Assembly: GCA_012295275.1 (NCBI GenBank)
Contig: CM022665.1
Coordinates: 26,441,446 to 26,505,445 of the forward strand
DNA length: 64,000 bases
Origin: Chrysomallon squamiferum
Lineage: Eukaryota > Mollusca > Gastropoda > Neomphalida > Peltospiridae
Direction: 5' to 3'
Shown here: positions 40,269-52,552 of the stretch, one piece after another
Layout of the letters: every line of letters begins with the position of its first letter
Position numbering within the stretch: the first letter of the stretch is position 1
Position numbers and translations under genes: made by a program
Notes under the pieces: generated by a model
Told to the model about the DNA's origin: nothing
What the model saw: only the letters and a program-made list of their open reading frames with translations
Database searches by the model: none

Positions 40269-41578
40269 TTTAAAGGCAAAAATGCGTAGCCTACAATATA
40301 CTGATCCTCTTTCTTTATTATTAATAATCTGAATGACATATTTTAACAAACTATTAACAGGTTATCCACAATACTTTAACTTTTCTCAATAATAAGTAAC
40401 AAATTAAACTATTAAAATAAAGCATCACAGTTAGAGAGCATCTTTTTAAATGAAACTGTTAAGGTTTATTATAAGAAACGAAACATTTTATCTAAGAATG
40501 TTGCGAAAAAAAAAAAAAAAATGTATTGAACCTGTTAAATTCATTCTGCCAGCGCAGAAGACGATCTTTGTAAACTTTATGATTCAAATTCCTTTTGTTG
40601 TTGTTTAACAAATATATTTCCTCTTTTCCGTTACCATCTATGTCACAAACGCACACAGAGTTAGTTATGCCTGCGAAACACACGCCATTTATTGATTATA
40701 AATATACATTAGTATGAAAATAGCTATGTGGATAGATAAGTAAATGAGAAAGAATAAGATACGTATGTGTTAGCGTGTGTATGTGAATGCATGTATGTAT
40801 GCGAGAGAAAGGAATACATATATAAACGCAGAGATACAGATACAAATAGATATAGGTATAGATATTTAGATAGACAGAGAGGTTGATTGTAAGAGATATC
40901 GAGAGAGAAGTTCATAAATGGATGTTCATCACTGAGATGGATTTCATTTTCAAGAAGAAATTAGTTCAGATGTAGGCAAATTAGGAGTTATATGAATCAA
41001 TTCATGTGTCTATATCAAAAAATACCATATTCATCACGTAGTGATGCGAGAGAAGGTTTTGTTAGAATTAAGTCGATGTACGTCTGACTGGTGAAATCGT
41101 AACTGAGAACCACATTTGGGCCATTGGAACTGAAAATATGTGAAAGACTGAGATAATACTTGAGAAGAAATGATAATATATTTCAGCTTACTCTTTTATA
41201 AAATGTATACTTCAGATTACCCTTAAAATTACAACTGTATATATATATATATAGCAAAACTCTTATTACTAACATAATAATAATGAATGATTATAGTGTT
41301 GTGAAGTGATATCGTTTTTAGCGTCCCTGCTAATTATCTTTCTGTAGAAATATGCATTACCTAACTAGTATCATTTCCATATAACCATCTCCGTCAACAT
41401 CGGCGACAGCAATATCTGTAATTGCTTGTTTGACACTGATACCAAGCTGCTGTCGCGTTCTGGATGTGAACATCGCCAGAGAAAAGGATCTCATCATTAG
41501 AACTGCATTTAATATGAAGCTAACACTGACCCACTGACGTGAAGCTCGACAAGAAGTCATTATGTAATCAGCAGTCAT
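34864..41578 (-). CDS. CRTAC1-like protein: FG-GAP/VCBS repeats plus ASPIC/UnbV domain (nine coding exons)
   Basis: Predicted 542-residue extracellular protein related to cartilage acidic protein 1. Minus-strand exons: 41361-41578, 41026-41129, 40532-40670, 40024-40145, 39338-39457, 38790-38930, 38143-38288, 36531-36771, 34864-35261 (TAA). Frame is continuous and all junctions are GT...AG; the donor at 40024 could be 40021 instead (+1 codon). Calcium-binding FG-GAP loops are visible as DVDGDGYME, DIDGNGKEEIYLLN, DRNGNGKYGI, DLNYDGLVDIV, DFDNDGVLEM and DMDRDGLLEL. SLSVGPILGKNGRSDIFLAG and NNWLRIMPMTQNGAPARGA match CRTAC1 blades and the start of the ASPIC/UnbV domain; VTHFGLGQ and LLWPDG follow. 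The N-terminus (VSVSFILNAVLMM) could be a signal peptide. The ATG is the first codon after an acceptor; a non-coding leader exon ends at 42209. The EGF-like C-terminal tail of vertebrate CRTAC1 is absent; the protein stops about 25 residues after the WPDG motif. Exact function unknown. Confidence 0.88.
35580..35619. repeat. (ATT)n microsatellite
   Basis: About 13 units in the last intron of the CRTAC1-like gene. Confidence 0.95.
36876..36930. repeat. (CT)n microsatellite
   Basis: About 27 units in the intron upstream (transcript sense) of the 36531-36771 exon of the CRTAC1-like gene. Confidence 0.95.
37485..38096 (+). mobile_element. mariner/IS630-type non-autonomous transposon with long terminal inverted repeats
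   Basis: A 612-bp element bounded by 69-bp terminal inverted repeats (37485-37553 and 38028-38096) differing at about two positions. Termini begin CAGGGTGTCCCAAAAGTAAC, and a TA dinucleotide flanks each end (37483-37484 and 38097-38098), as expected of the Tc1/mariner superfamily. Inside, on the plus strand, lies the degraded 3' end of a transposase (separate entry). It is therefore an internally deleted derivative, not a pure MITE. It sits in the CRTAC1-like intron between exons 38143-38288 and 36531-36771, in opposite transcriptional orientation to the gene. Confidence 0.92.
37775..38014 (+). pseudogene. degraded transposase C-terminus (DDE family)
   Basis: One frame reads ARSPDLTTSDFFLWGVLKNA, then VYANKPRTIDQLKQSIQ, then after stop codons QKVCRSVVKRC and QGRHFEHL. 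This is the conserved C-terminal block of the 'SPDLTPLDFFLWG...VY...RP.T..ELK' transposases common in invertebrate genomes. At least four in-frame stops and loss of the N-terminal half show it is dead. Confidence 0.88.
38541..38568. repeat. (AT)n microsatellite
   Basis: About 14 AT units in the CRTAC1-like gene intron between exons 38790-38930 and 38143-38288. Confidence 0.9.
39923..39985. repeat. (CT)n(CA)n compound microsatellite
   Basis: CT tract with flanking C runs followed by a short CA tract, about 35 bp from the donor of the 40024-40145 exon of the CRTAC1-like gene. Confidence 0.9.
40214..40268. repeat. (AAT)n microsatellite
   Basis: About 18 units in the CRTAC1-like gene intron between exons 40532-40670 and 40024-40145. 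Confidence 0.95.
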
Positions 41579-42208
41579 CTAGATGATAAATATTACTTAA
41601 TAATATTAATAACGACGATTTTGACGATGACGACGACAACGATGGTGAAAACAACAAGTTATAAAATGGTAAGACGGTAATTAATTTGTGTGTGCCTTTA
41701 GCACTGGTGACGCGATGTCGTGCATAGAACTACGGCAGAACTGACCCCTAGTTTATTAATGCAAATAAAATAATAATAATAAATTATTTATTTTTTTATT
41801 TATTTTTTTAAAATAAAATATTAACTGTCAGAAACATTAGTTAACACATGTTTATAATAATATTTATCCTAAAAAAAAAAAAAAAAAAAAAAAAAAAATG
41901 TCAAAGATGAAGAAAATCTAGTAAAAGTATAACAGGAAATATATAATATGTACCTGGAACTGTCCTACAGAATCTGGAATAGTAATAAATTTTCCATCCA
42001 AATTGAAGAATTCATTGAATTAATAATACTTATATATTTAACGCATATTGTTTAGTAAGGTGGCAAAGTTTTTATAAAACAGTATATAATGAATTAAACA
42101 AAGACGTCAGCGTGCAGAGGAGAACGAGTTCTGTACATGATGAGACTGTTTCCTGAAGTATCAGCAGACTGTGCTGATAAAATATTAATGATTCTGTTAA
42201 TTGCTTAC

Positions 42209-42330
42209 CTGGGGTCAGAGTGTGTGCACGAAAAGAACACCACAACAAACTGGTGAAGAAGGTAGTGGACTGGAAACCACTGGAGACTGATGTTTATTTA
42301 ACGATAGCCAAGTACATCGTTTAATCAGCG
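42209..42330 (-). promoter_or_regulatory. probable non-coding first exon of the CRTAC1-like gene
   Basis: Minus-strand sequence ends in a strong donor, ACCCCAG|GTAAGC, at 42209/42208. Less AT-rich than its surroundings. It has stops in all relevant frames before the junction, so it would be 5' UTR joined to the coding exon starting at 41578. The right limit is only a guess. Confidence 0.45.
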
Positions 42331-42407
42331 ACTCTCGTGATACGTTTCATTCAGAAGAAACCAGCTGCCATCATCAGTCCTTGGAGTTTCACTTTAGTAC
42401 TTGGCGT

Positions 42408-42438
<31 letters not shown>

Positions 42439-45400
42439 TTATTATTATTATTATCTTTTTTAATTTTTTTTTTATAATTACTGTGATTTTTTACCCACAA
42501 AACGCAGTAAAAAAAACCCCATTTTTAATTCAGTTACGTGGTTTCATACATAAAATTAAGGACCATGTGAATAGATGTAGAAACCCTGTCCCACCATGCA
42601 TTGGGCTACTCTCTTTTTTTTAAAGACAAGTAGCAAGATATCTTTTATGCACACCTTCCCATTAACAGAAAATCAGATGCCTTTCCCATCAGTTATACCC
42701 AGCATAGCGACTGAACAAAAACCAACTTAGTTTAAAAAAAGAAATATTGTATATCCGACATAATGAGTTCAAGTATCTGGTTAAAGGTGCACGGACTTGG
42801 TAAAAATAAAACATCAGCAAATATTCATTTGAATCTTTCATGAAAAAAAAAAAAATTATATTTCATTAAATGAAACAAACAGCAGCTTAAACCACTTAAC
42901 AATTATAAGACTGTTTTGAAAATAATCATATGTGATCAAACTATCTTGAAAGAAAATCTGCTAGTTTCATTACAAGTTTTTCTTTTCAACCTCAAGCAAG
43001 GGATCTTTCGTAATTTAAAAAAACCCACCCAAAAACCATATATGTATATATATTTTTTTAAACAGCTGGAAAAAGAAAAAATGTCTTAAAAATGTTATTA
43101 CATCAATAGGTATTAAGGCACAGGCATATTTCAATCCAATAATTGATGGTGTCTGAAGTCATACAACAATTCAAAAATAATTCTTCTTTCAACAGTTCTT
43201 CAGGCTTCAGATAAAACAGATAGAAAATGATCATACGTTTTATGTACAGAGGTCTCCAGATCATGGGAACTTATTTGCATTGATTTTTTTTTTTTTAACA
43301 CTCCTACCTACAAGCATTCAAAATCAGAATTCAGGTCTTTCGTTCACAAGCATATTTTTTAAAGGTAATTTTCTTTTTTTGCAGCTTTCTCATGTGGAAG
43401 GTCATGGCAGTAAACACACACAATCATATTTCAGCAATGCAGATTTAATGTGCGAATCTATTGATATCATTTTGTATGGGATTTATTTCAAACATTCAAA
43501 TACATGTTTTACAAGATATACAAATTTTAAAAACATTTACATTTTGTGTGAAATAAAAAAACAAAATCTTTTTATTTTGAAACATATTTAATTGATAGTT
43601 GTGATGTATTAAAATACAAGAAAAAGCTGAAAAAGAAAAATATGTATACAACAGAAATCAATGGTTATTTTTTACTTTCTGACAACTTTGTATTCCTAGA
43701 CATAATTGCCAACCACCAATATAAATTCTATAAAAAATAAACTATGAAAAATATACACTTAAAAAACTCATATAAAACAAGAACAGTTTTTATTTTAATT
43801 TTTAAAAAAACTGACAGAAGCATATTTTACTGATTTTTTATTTTTATTTATGTTTTAATATATTTTTAATATTTTTTTATTTTAATTTTAGAATACATAT
43901 TTATCATTTACATGTGTATGTATAAATGTTTTTTTATTTTGAATTATTTTTAAAAAAAAGAACAAAACACTGTCAGTCTGGATACCAGATATTTTTTAAT
44001 TGTTTGTTCTTTTTAAAAGAAATCATGTTTTATGGATCTTACAGATATTACACCTGTAACATATTTTATACAGATCCATTCACTTTTGTCAAGTTATTTA
44101 CTTTATTATGAACTCAATTCCAGTAACATGGAGAAAAATATAAAAAAAAAAAAAAAAAAAATTAAATTAAAATTAAAAATAATTGACTAAAATATTATAT
44201 ATCTAAAATTATATACACACAAGCACATATTCAGTTTATTTTTAATACATCATAATCATTTAATATTTGTATGAATGATAATAAACCATTTATTTAAATA
44301 AATTGGCAAAAGAAAAAAAAAAAAAAAAAAAAAAAAAAAAGATATCAGAAGAGATAAAGCAATACAAGCTATCATTAAACATGCCTTGCTGAAAAATATG
44401 TATTTTCAATTTCTAACAAAATCTTTCTTCAGATTTGTGCATCATATACTTCTGTATGTAAATGCCTATGTGTCTGTGTGTGTGTGTATATAAAAACTTG
44501 TATGTTTTTAAGTTTTTCTGTTTAGAGAAATTACAAAACTGGACAAAATATGAACTTTCGTCCAACAGCTTCCTAAAAACTAGGATTATGGGGGAAAAAT
44601 AACAGTAGTTGATAAATATTATTAAAAATGAATAACCATCAACTAATGTATGTTTGTAAATATAGACCCAACAACAGTACAGTATTTATTTGAAAATATT
44701 TACATCACTCAGTAGATTATAATTTACAAACAGGTTACACTATACGTAGGCTTTTACAAAAACATGCATCATAAAATTTTGTCAACAAGATCTAACAGCT
44801 TGGCAGCATGAAATACTTGATCAGTTAATTTCATAATCAAACACTTAACATCACAGATGTAACACAACATAAACTATGCAGAGTTTTACAGGCAAAGAAT
44901 AACTGTACAGAGGGGGAATGAAATTGTAAAATATATTTAGTATTATTATCTGCACCAAATTATGCTTTAATGGTTCTGTTGTTAAAGTTTGAATGTCCAG
45001 TTGGTTTGACTGCTAAGTAATCTTTTATTCTGAACAATTCACCAAAGCTGTATTTATTTATTTTTACTTGTTTAAACTAGATTTTATGAAAAAATTCAAC
45101 AATAGTTTATTGTATATGAATAATATATAAGCTCATAAAATAATTATATATTATCTTACATGTCATTTGTAAGATGAAATATAACATGCTTTCTGTGTAA
45201 TATACTGAAGCAAGAATTTTTTTCAAGTTCTTTTTTTCAAGTTGTTTTTTTCAAGGATTTTTAGTGATCATTTAAAGGCACTGTCTAAAAAGGCATTGTA
45301 CAACAGTATTAGATTTAACTATAAATTCTGAAAAACTATTCTTTTTTTTTTCATTTTTACCAATCTACTAAAATGATTTAACAGCAATAATTAACAAACT

Positions 45401-46347
45401 GATGAATCTATATACAATACCAAATTGTGCTGAAAGAAAATTACCTTATAGGTATTGTAATGGTGTGACCAATTCGAGTACTTTCAAATAATATTTTTTT
45501 TGCTCCTAATAATACTGCTGTTAATAACAGAGTATAACAGTCATATAACATTGCACATAAGACTGTGACCAAATAACTGGCAATGGAATAAATAACAAGA
45601 ACCCCCCCACAAAAAAAAACCACCATTTGACTTTTTTTCTTTTTTAAATCCTTAATATGACAAACAGTCAATTTTTTTTTTTTTTAATGATCATAGATAA
45701 AACAAAACTGAGGAAATCTGTTGGTCTTTTACTGGTTGTAAAACAGTAGCTTCCATGCATCTGTTCATATTTTTTGATTGTCATACTTTATTATTATCAA
45801 AAAGTTGGCAGTAAAAAAAAATACAACAATCACATTGAAGTTTCATACAAAAAAATATATTTTTGTTCATACCATTAAAATGTTATTGAAAAATATCATG
45901 CTACTAGTCAATCAAAATAATGTTCATGTAGTTAAAGGATACATAAAATTTCTCAGTTGCTAATGTTATCTTAAACAGAAGTGTAATTTTTTTTTAGCAA
46001 ATTTATATAAATATATATTTATTTATTTACATGCAGCTATGCAACTCATACATATGAATTTTATTATATCACTATTCATGGACAGACTGTTAATATGTTT
46101 TATACAATTATTTAAGTATTTGTAATTTATAAAATATAAAAGCTAACGTTTGTTAGTATATTACTGTCAGCAATTCATCTATATATTCTGTACTACTAAC
46201 AAGATCAACAGAGCAGGATTTTGACATAATCAAACTATCCTACAGTTTAATACAAAAATCCTAACTGATGTTTCATTTACCTAGAGAGCTCTGTTAATCT
46301 TTTTCCATTTTTCAGCAAGAAATATACAGAAGCAAAAATTGTTATAT

Positions 46348-46393
<46 letters not shown>

Positions 46394-47552
46394 GTATATA
46401 TATATACATGTACATATATTCATTTAGATAGGTTGTAGGTTTTATTGACACATAATAAAATATATAATGGATTACATGTCTACAAAGGAAGGGCAGCACA
46501 GGCTTGGGTTCTCAGTGAACAGACTTCCAAGATATTCTTTTGAGATATTATGTAGCTTTATTTAAAACTTTATAGAGATCTTTACAGATCATACAGCTTT
46601 GGGCTCTGCAACATGAAAACTTGCCCTGAGTATCAATAAAAACATGCATAAAGAGTTTATATGTTCATGTGTTTACAATGTGTATGGCATCTGTTCATAA
46701 AATAATATTACAGAGGTGAACAGGAAGATTATATATATATATATATATAAATCACTTATTTTTAGAGCTCAGTTTTCAAAGTAAATTAATACCTGATTCA
46801 TATTAACTGTATAAAACATTTGTTCTTTAATAATTTTCTATCAAAAGGCAAATTTTGTAATAAAATAGAATTTTATATATATATATATACATATGCACTA
46901 TCACAGATATCATGGCCAAGTGAAAGACAACAAATGTTACAAATTTACTTTTGACTATTTATAATAAATAGCTTTAGAGCTACCGAAGTCATTACTATCC
47001 AGATGTCACTGGGTATTTCTTGTTTTCAAGTGTCCCATTTAAATTAAGCTACTGAATATTATTTTATTTACTATTAACCAAAACAATATTTTGAGTTTCA
47101 CAACACGTTAATTAACTGGACAGGACACACATTTTTACTATCAGTTTTAATGTTTTATTAATTTTAGAGGTAGATGTAGAGTATGCATATTTATTAGTAA
47201 GAGTGTTTTGTTATGTAAAGAATAATAAGAAGATGATGAAATAAGAAATAATAATAATAATAGAAGAAATAAAATATAATGAATCTTTAAAACATATAAA
47301 AACATACATTTATAAAAGATGAATTTATTTGTATTGTAAAGGAGAAAAAAGAAGTAAAAACTTAAAACTTAGTACCCTAAACCATTAGTACAAAATAAGA
47401 CAAGAAATTCAGATTGCAGATTGATAGGTCTGTTTACAGGAAGACTATAAGTAAAAAGTATTTAGATATCTACATATCTAACTAAAGCAATACAATTTAT
47501 GTAATAATTTTTATAAATTTTGATTTTAGTTAATGCTGCTATCACTAAACAA

Positions 47553-47583
<31 letters not shown>

Positions 47584-48294
47584 CGTGCGCGCATGCATGC
47601 ACACACACTTATTTATTACTGTTGTTATTAATACAGATAACTCATTCACAGAAAAATACAGACATTCACACTATATGGGGAATTAAAAAGAAGTTAAAAT
47701 TACTAAGAAAAAAATGTAACAGATAATTAGGTGCACAATATTTAATATTGTTAGAAAATTGAGTATATCAGAGAGAAGAACAGAACTCTTCATTATATGT
47801 AAGTAAGACAAATACAAATAATAATAAATGATGAGCATGTCAAAAGTAAAAACACTTTACAAGTTAGTAAGATACCTGAAATATAAATAAAAATAAAATG
47901 TGAAATTATGCATCAGTGGTAAAAATTGTATTTAAATCTTTAAAAATGAATACCAAGTATTTATTAACAATTTAATTTATAATAATGCTGGATGGATATT
48001 AAAGTATTCTGTGTAAAAAAAAAAAAAAAGTAAAAAAATAAACGTAAAAAGATCTCCCACACTACATAAACTAACTGATGAATTTATTTTCCATTTTCTT
48101 ATAAAAATTAACTGAATAAACACAGTAAGTTAAAGAATTTAAATCAATGATATATTTCCACTGAAAATTCATGATAATTTTGTTCGCTTTTATTAAATAT
48201 GTAATCTATACATCCTTTCTTTATATATAATACATACATCTTTCTTTAGATTTAATTCATACATCTTTTTGTTATATATAATTTATGTATTTTT

Positions 48295-48332
<38 letters not shown>

Positions 48333-48899
48333 TTTATACATGTTTCTTTGTCCATATAAATTACATATACTTCTTATGTAGTTTATCTTTTTCTTGATGA
48401 TCATAAATAAATTTTATCTTTTTAATAATTTATTCAGTAAAATAAAAATGAAAAATGCATAATCAGCTTTAATATATATATATATATCAAATTATATTTC
48501 TTTACTAACATAACATACATTAATAGTAATGAAAATATTCTGAACATGATAAAATACATCTTATGTGGAATGGTCAAATAAACAAACCACATTTTATATT
48601 CTACAAGTTACATTATTTATCAATCTTTCATCTTTGCTCTCATTTCCAAAAAATTTAAAATGGCCACCTCCATGGGTTGTTTTATGTTTTCACATATTAA
48701 TATTATAAATACTGGTGAAAGGAAAACAGCTTTAAAACAAACATTTGAAAATAACAAAAGAGAAAAATGAAACACTATTTTCTCCAGGTAGATTTTAGAA
48801 GTAAGAAGAAACGCATGGCAAATTAAATGTTAAAATTATTAGTAACGATTTACTGTGAATATAACTATGTTAATGAGATTTTCTATGTTATAACGGAAA
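42331..48899. other. gene-free AT-rich region between the CRTAC1-like gene and PLEKHD1
   Basis: No exon recognised on either strand. The part toward 48899 is probably the long 3' UTR of PLEKHD1; the part toward 42331 the promoter side of the CRTAC1-like gene. Contains a (TTTA)n(TTA)n tract near 42407-42455, poly(A) runs near 44142 and 44312-44340, (TA)n tracts near 46355-46390 and 48298-48325, and (GT)n near 47554-47581. ORFs such as 43280-43591 are AT-driven and have no splice or composition support. Confidence 0.55.
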
Positions 48900-49249
48900 T
48901 CAAAACTCTTCGATGACTGTGAATTTATCTGCTTCTTCAGAACAAAGCAGTTTTTCTCTCGTCTGTTTATCTACACATGTAGTTGCTCGTCTCAGTGGAG
49001 ACATAGGTTTCTTCCCAGCTTCACAACCTGCAGCAGTTGACTTAGGGCGAACAGCTGAAAACAGGGGAAAACATTATTAACAGAAGTTAAAAGTACTGAT
49101 AGTAGACTTAGAACAGTTAGCAGCAACTAAATAAATAAATAAATAAATAAATAATAGTAACAGTGATTAAAGAAATAAAAACAGTTATAATAATGAATAT
49201 TACATTAAAATCATAACTTACAGATTTTTAAGAAATAAGTACATATATA

Positions 49250-49283
<34 letters not shown>

Positions 49284-50744
49284 TTGGACTAAGAATGAAT
49301 AGTAGCAAATAATTTTTTTTTTTAGTAAATATGTACTGTATTTTATATTAAAACCACCCAGAAGTTGATTTAAATAAATAAATAAATAAATAAATAAAAT
49401 ATTATATTAAAATTTCATTTATTATAGTAGGTAATTAAGCTAAATTTCAGAGCCAAAACTGTGCAAAAGCTAACATAGAAATACTAAATAGTACATTTAC
49501 ATGATCAATATGCATTTAGGATAAGAATTACAATGTAAAAGTATTATGTAAAAGTATTACTTTCATAATATTTCAATTACACATATTTTTGTTTTTGTTT
49601 TTTCTCTTTTTTCTGTCAGTATATTATGCTTGTTATTTAACATTAGAATTCAATTTAAGAAAAAAGTCAAGTTTAATAATAGTAATAATAATAATAATTT
49701 TAGGAAGACAGTTGTATACTACAGATTTTTTATTTTTTATGTTTTTTTTACAATAATTTCTAATAACTATTCAATTCAAAATTGGAATGAGTAAACATGC
49801 CAAATACTATAACTACAATTAAAATAACAAAACAATTTCTAGTCACAAACTGAAGTTTAAATGGCAGGCATAAACAATAAATATGTAAAACAAATTATAT
49901 ATAAATAACCATAATATAATGATATTTAATAATTAAATAATTTTGTTAATTTCCAATTACTTATTAATGTTGGTCAGTTGTGTTTAATTTTGTTCAAACA
50001 GTCAATAATAAGTATCAAAAATAGCAGTCTTTACTGGGAATAATAACAGAATAAGGGATGATTTGTATTATCTCAGTGTTAACAGTCTCATTGGGAAAAT
50101 TATTCTTCACACATGTAAACATGTCAGAACAATTAAATACAAACAGAAAGTAAGACAACACACACACATATTCAGATATCAAACAGTTTGTAACCTGTTC
50201 CCATTATAAGTTATTTTTTAAAACAATTGTTGTAAAAAAAAATTAATATATCTGTTTATCTCTGCATTTGATAGCCTCTCCACTGCTTATAAATTTCTGA
50301 ATTTGAATAAATAAATGAATGCTAATAACATTTCATCATTCAAATACATCAACATGATACTAATCTATAAGTGTATTGCAGCTTATGGTCAGTTTACATG
50401 GATTGAAAATAAAAGAGGTAAATTTAAATTTTTTCTAATTCACTTATTTTATTCTAGAGAATCAAAAAGAACTAGTATCACAATGGTGACATGTTTACTT
50501 TTAATATATCACACAATATATAACAATCATATTAAGATTAGTATAAATTTATGGGATCAATGAATTTTTAAATTTTTTAAATTAAAAATGTGAGTTTGTA
50601 AGTAATAAAAGGATGGGGAACAAGCAACCCGCCCCCCCAAATATATTAAATTCACTGATTCTAGAACAAAGTTATAAAAATAAATAAAGTATTGCAGGTG
50701 CAAATTATAATTAAATTTAACTTCATGTTTTAGAAAAACGTAAA

Positions 50745-50785
<41 letters not shown>

Positions 50786-51995
50786 TTAAAAATAAGTAAG
50801 TATAGCAAACAGTTCATGCATGCACCAATATACATAACCTGACTACTTCTGAATTCAAACACAAACATCATTCTTGTAATTCTAAAGATATTATTAAGCA
50901 AAAAGATTATAAAGGCTTTCTACTTTTAAACATACATAATTATCTTGTTTATTATTTTTTTAAATTTGTTAGTTTCTTAAATCAGTTAAGTTATGTTGTT
51001 CCCCCCCAGACACTACAATATCCCAACAATTATTTTTTTTACTGATTTAATAAATCTGATATAATGAAATAAATCAGAAAATACAAAATTGTAATTTATG
51101 ATAAAATTAAATATAAAATTGTAATGAATGACCAAATACATGTTTTAATATTTTTAGGGCTAATTTAAATAAAATTATCATTTTCTAACCCCAACATGCC
51201 TCATCTTACCAGAAACATAAACTAACAAATGTTCTAAAACATGCACAAAACTATTTCATAAATCTTCAAATATACACACCCCAGTGATATAAATAAATAA
51301 ACTGAGACAGGAAAAGAATAGAAAGTAAAAAAATAAAAACAAATTCAAATTTTAAAAAAGTAAGAATAATTTGAAAGTAGGCATGGAAATGCTTTGTTCA
51401 CTGACTGCACTCATATGCCAAAACAATGCAGTTGTTTAATTTTGTTTTAACTGAGACAAAAACAACAACATGGCTGTGAGGTTAAGGCTAAAATTTGGAC
51501 ACTATATACCAGTCATGCTTATTGGCTCATGCATAGGAGTGTACTATACCTGTATGAGATGAGAAGCCTGAGAAAAGTGAAACACCTGGGTCAATATTAT
51601 GTTAATAATTAATAAAGTTCATACTCTACCATGCCATAAGTCACAGCAGCAGAGAACAATATTTTGTATCTTTTTTTCAAATGGAAGGGCTTATAAACTG
51701 GCAAAACTAAAATAAAGCCAATAATGTTGCTTATGGTATGGTAAAGCACTGAACAATTTTATGATGATAATGAAAACTACAGCTGAGAATTTGTTAAATA
51801 TTTGTTAAACAAGTTGTTTGTTGTTTTTATTATAAATATTAGTAAATTATTCGTTTTGGTTGATGAAATTCAGGTTATCAATTTCTGAATATGTATTTCC
51901 ATATTTGATTCAGATTAAACAAATAATTCAAAATTTGGCCAATCAAATCTTTAAATGTGTAATAATATTGTTGTTTCCAATTTTTTTTTTTTTTA

Positions 51996-52026
<31 letters not shown>

Positions 52027-52507
52027 TTTAAATACTAATACAAAATCAAAAAATCATTATTACTGTAAACTTTTATTTTACATTTTACTTTTAATAATTT
52101 GAAATCAGTACACTTAAGAGTTAACACATTCTCAACTACAGTGATCATTATCAAATAAAGAACAAAAGGAACATTATAATAAAATATAAAATATATGTGT
52201 AACATTTTCATGCAGTAATCTGTAGATGATGGTATGCATACCTCTAGGGTTGATGAAAAACAAGCTGAAAAACTAGTTTGAAAAACATTAAACACTTTAT
52301 TTACTGGGTCCATCCACTCTAACTGGTTTATCAAATTAAAACAGATAGTTATTTCAGGCGGTAACTTGTTTTTGGACATTTTTATATAAATGCTGACATT
52401 ATATTTATGACCCTTGTTTCAGTTTTTTCCCTTCTATTAGGGTGTACACACACACTTATACATGTACCATATAGGAAAAATTCAGAATAATATCATACCA
52501 ATTCTAA

Positions 52508-52552
<45 letters not shown>

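Noticed and set aside
41953-42015. possible extra coding exon of the CRTAC1-like gene ending in TTCCAG|GTACAT
   Set aside because: The frame that matches the next exon has no ATG and no acceptor before an upstream stop; the leader exon ending at 42209 fits better.
43280-43591. 103-codon plus-strand ORF
   Set aside because: AT-driven, Phe/Ile/Lys-rich, in the presumed PLEKHD1 3' region; no other support.
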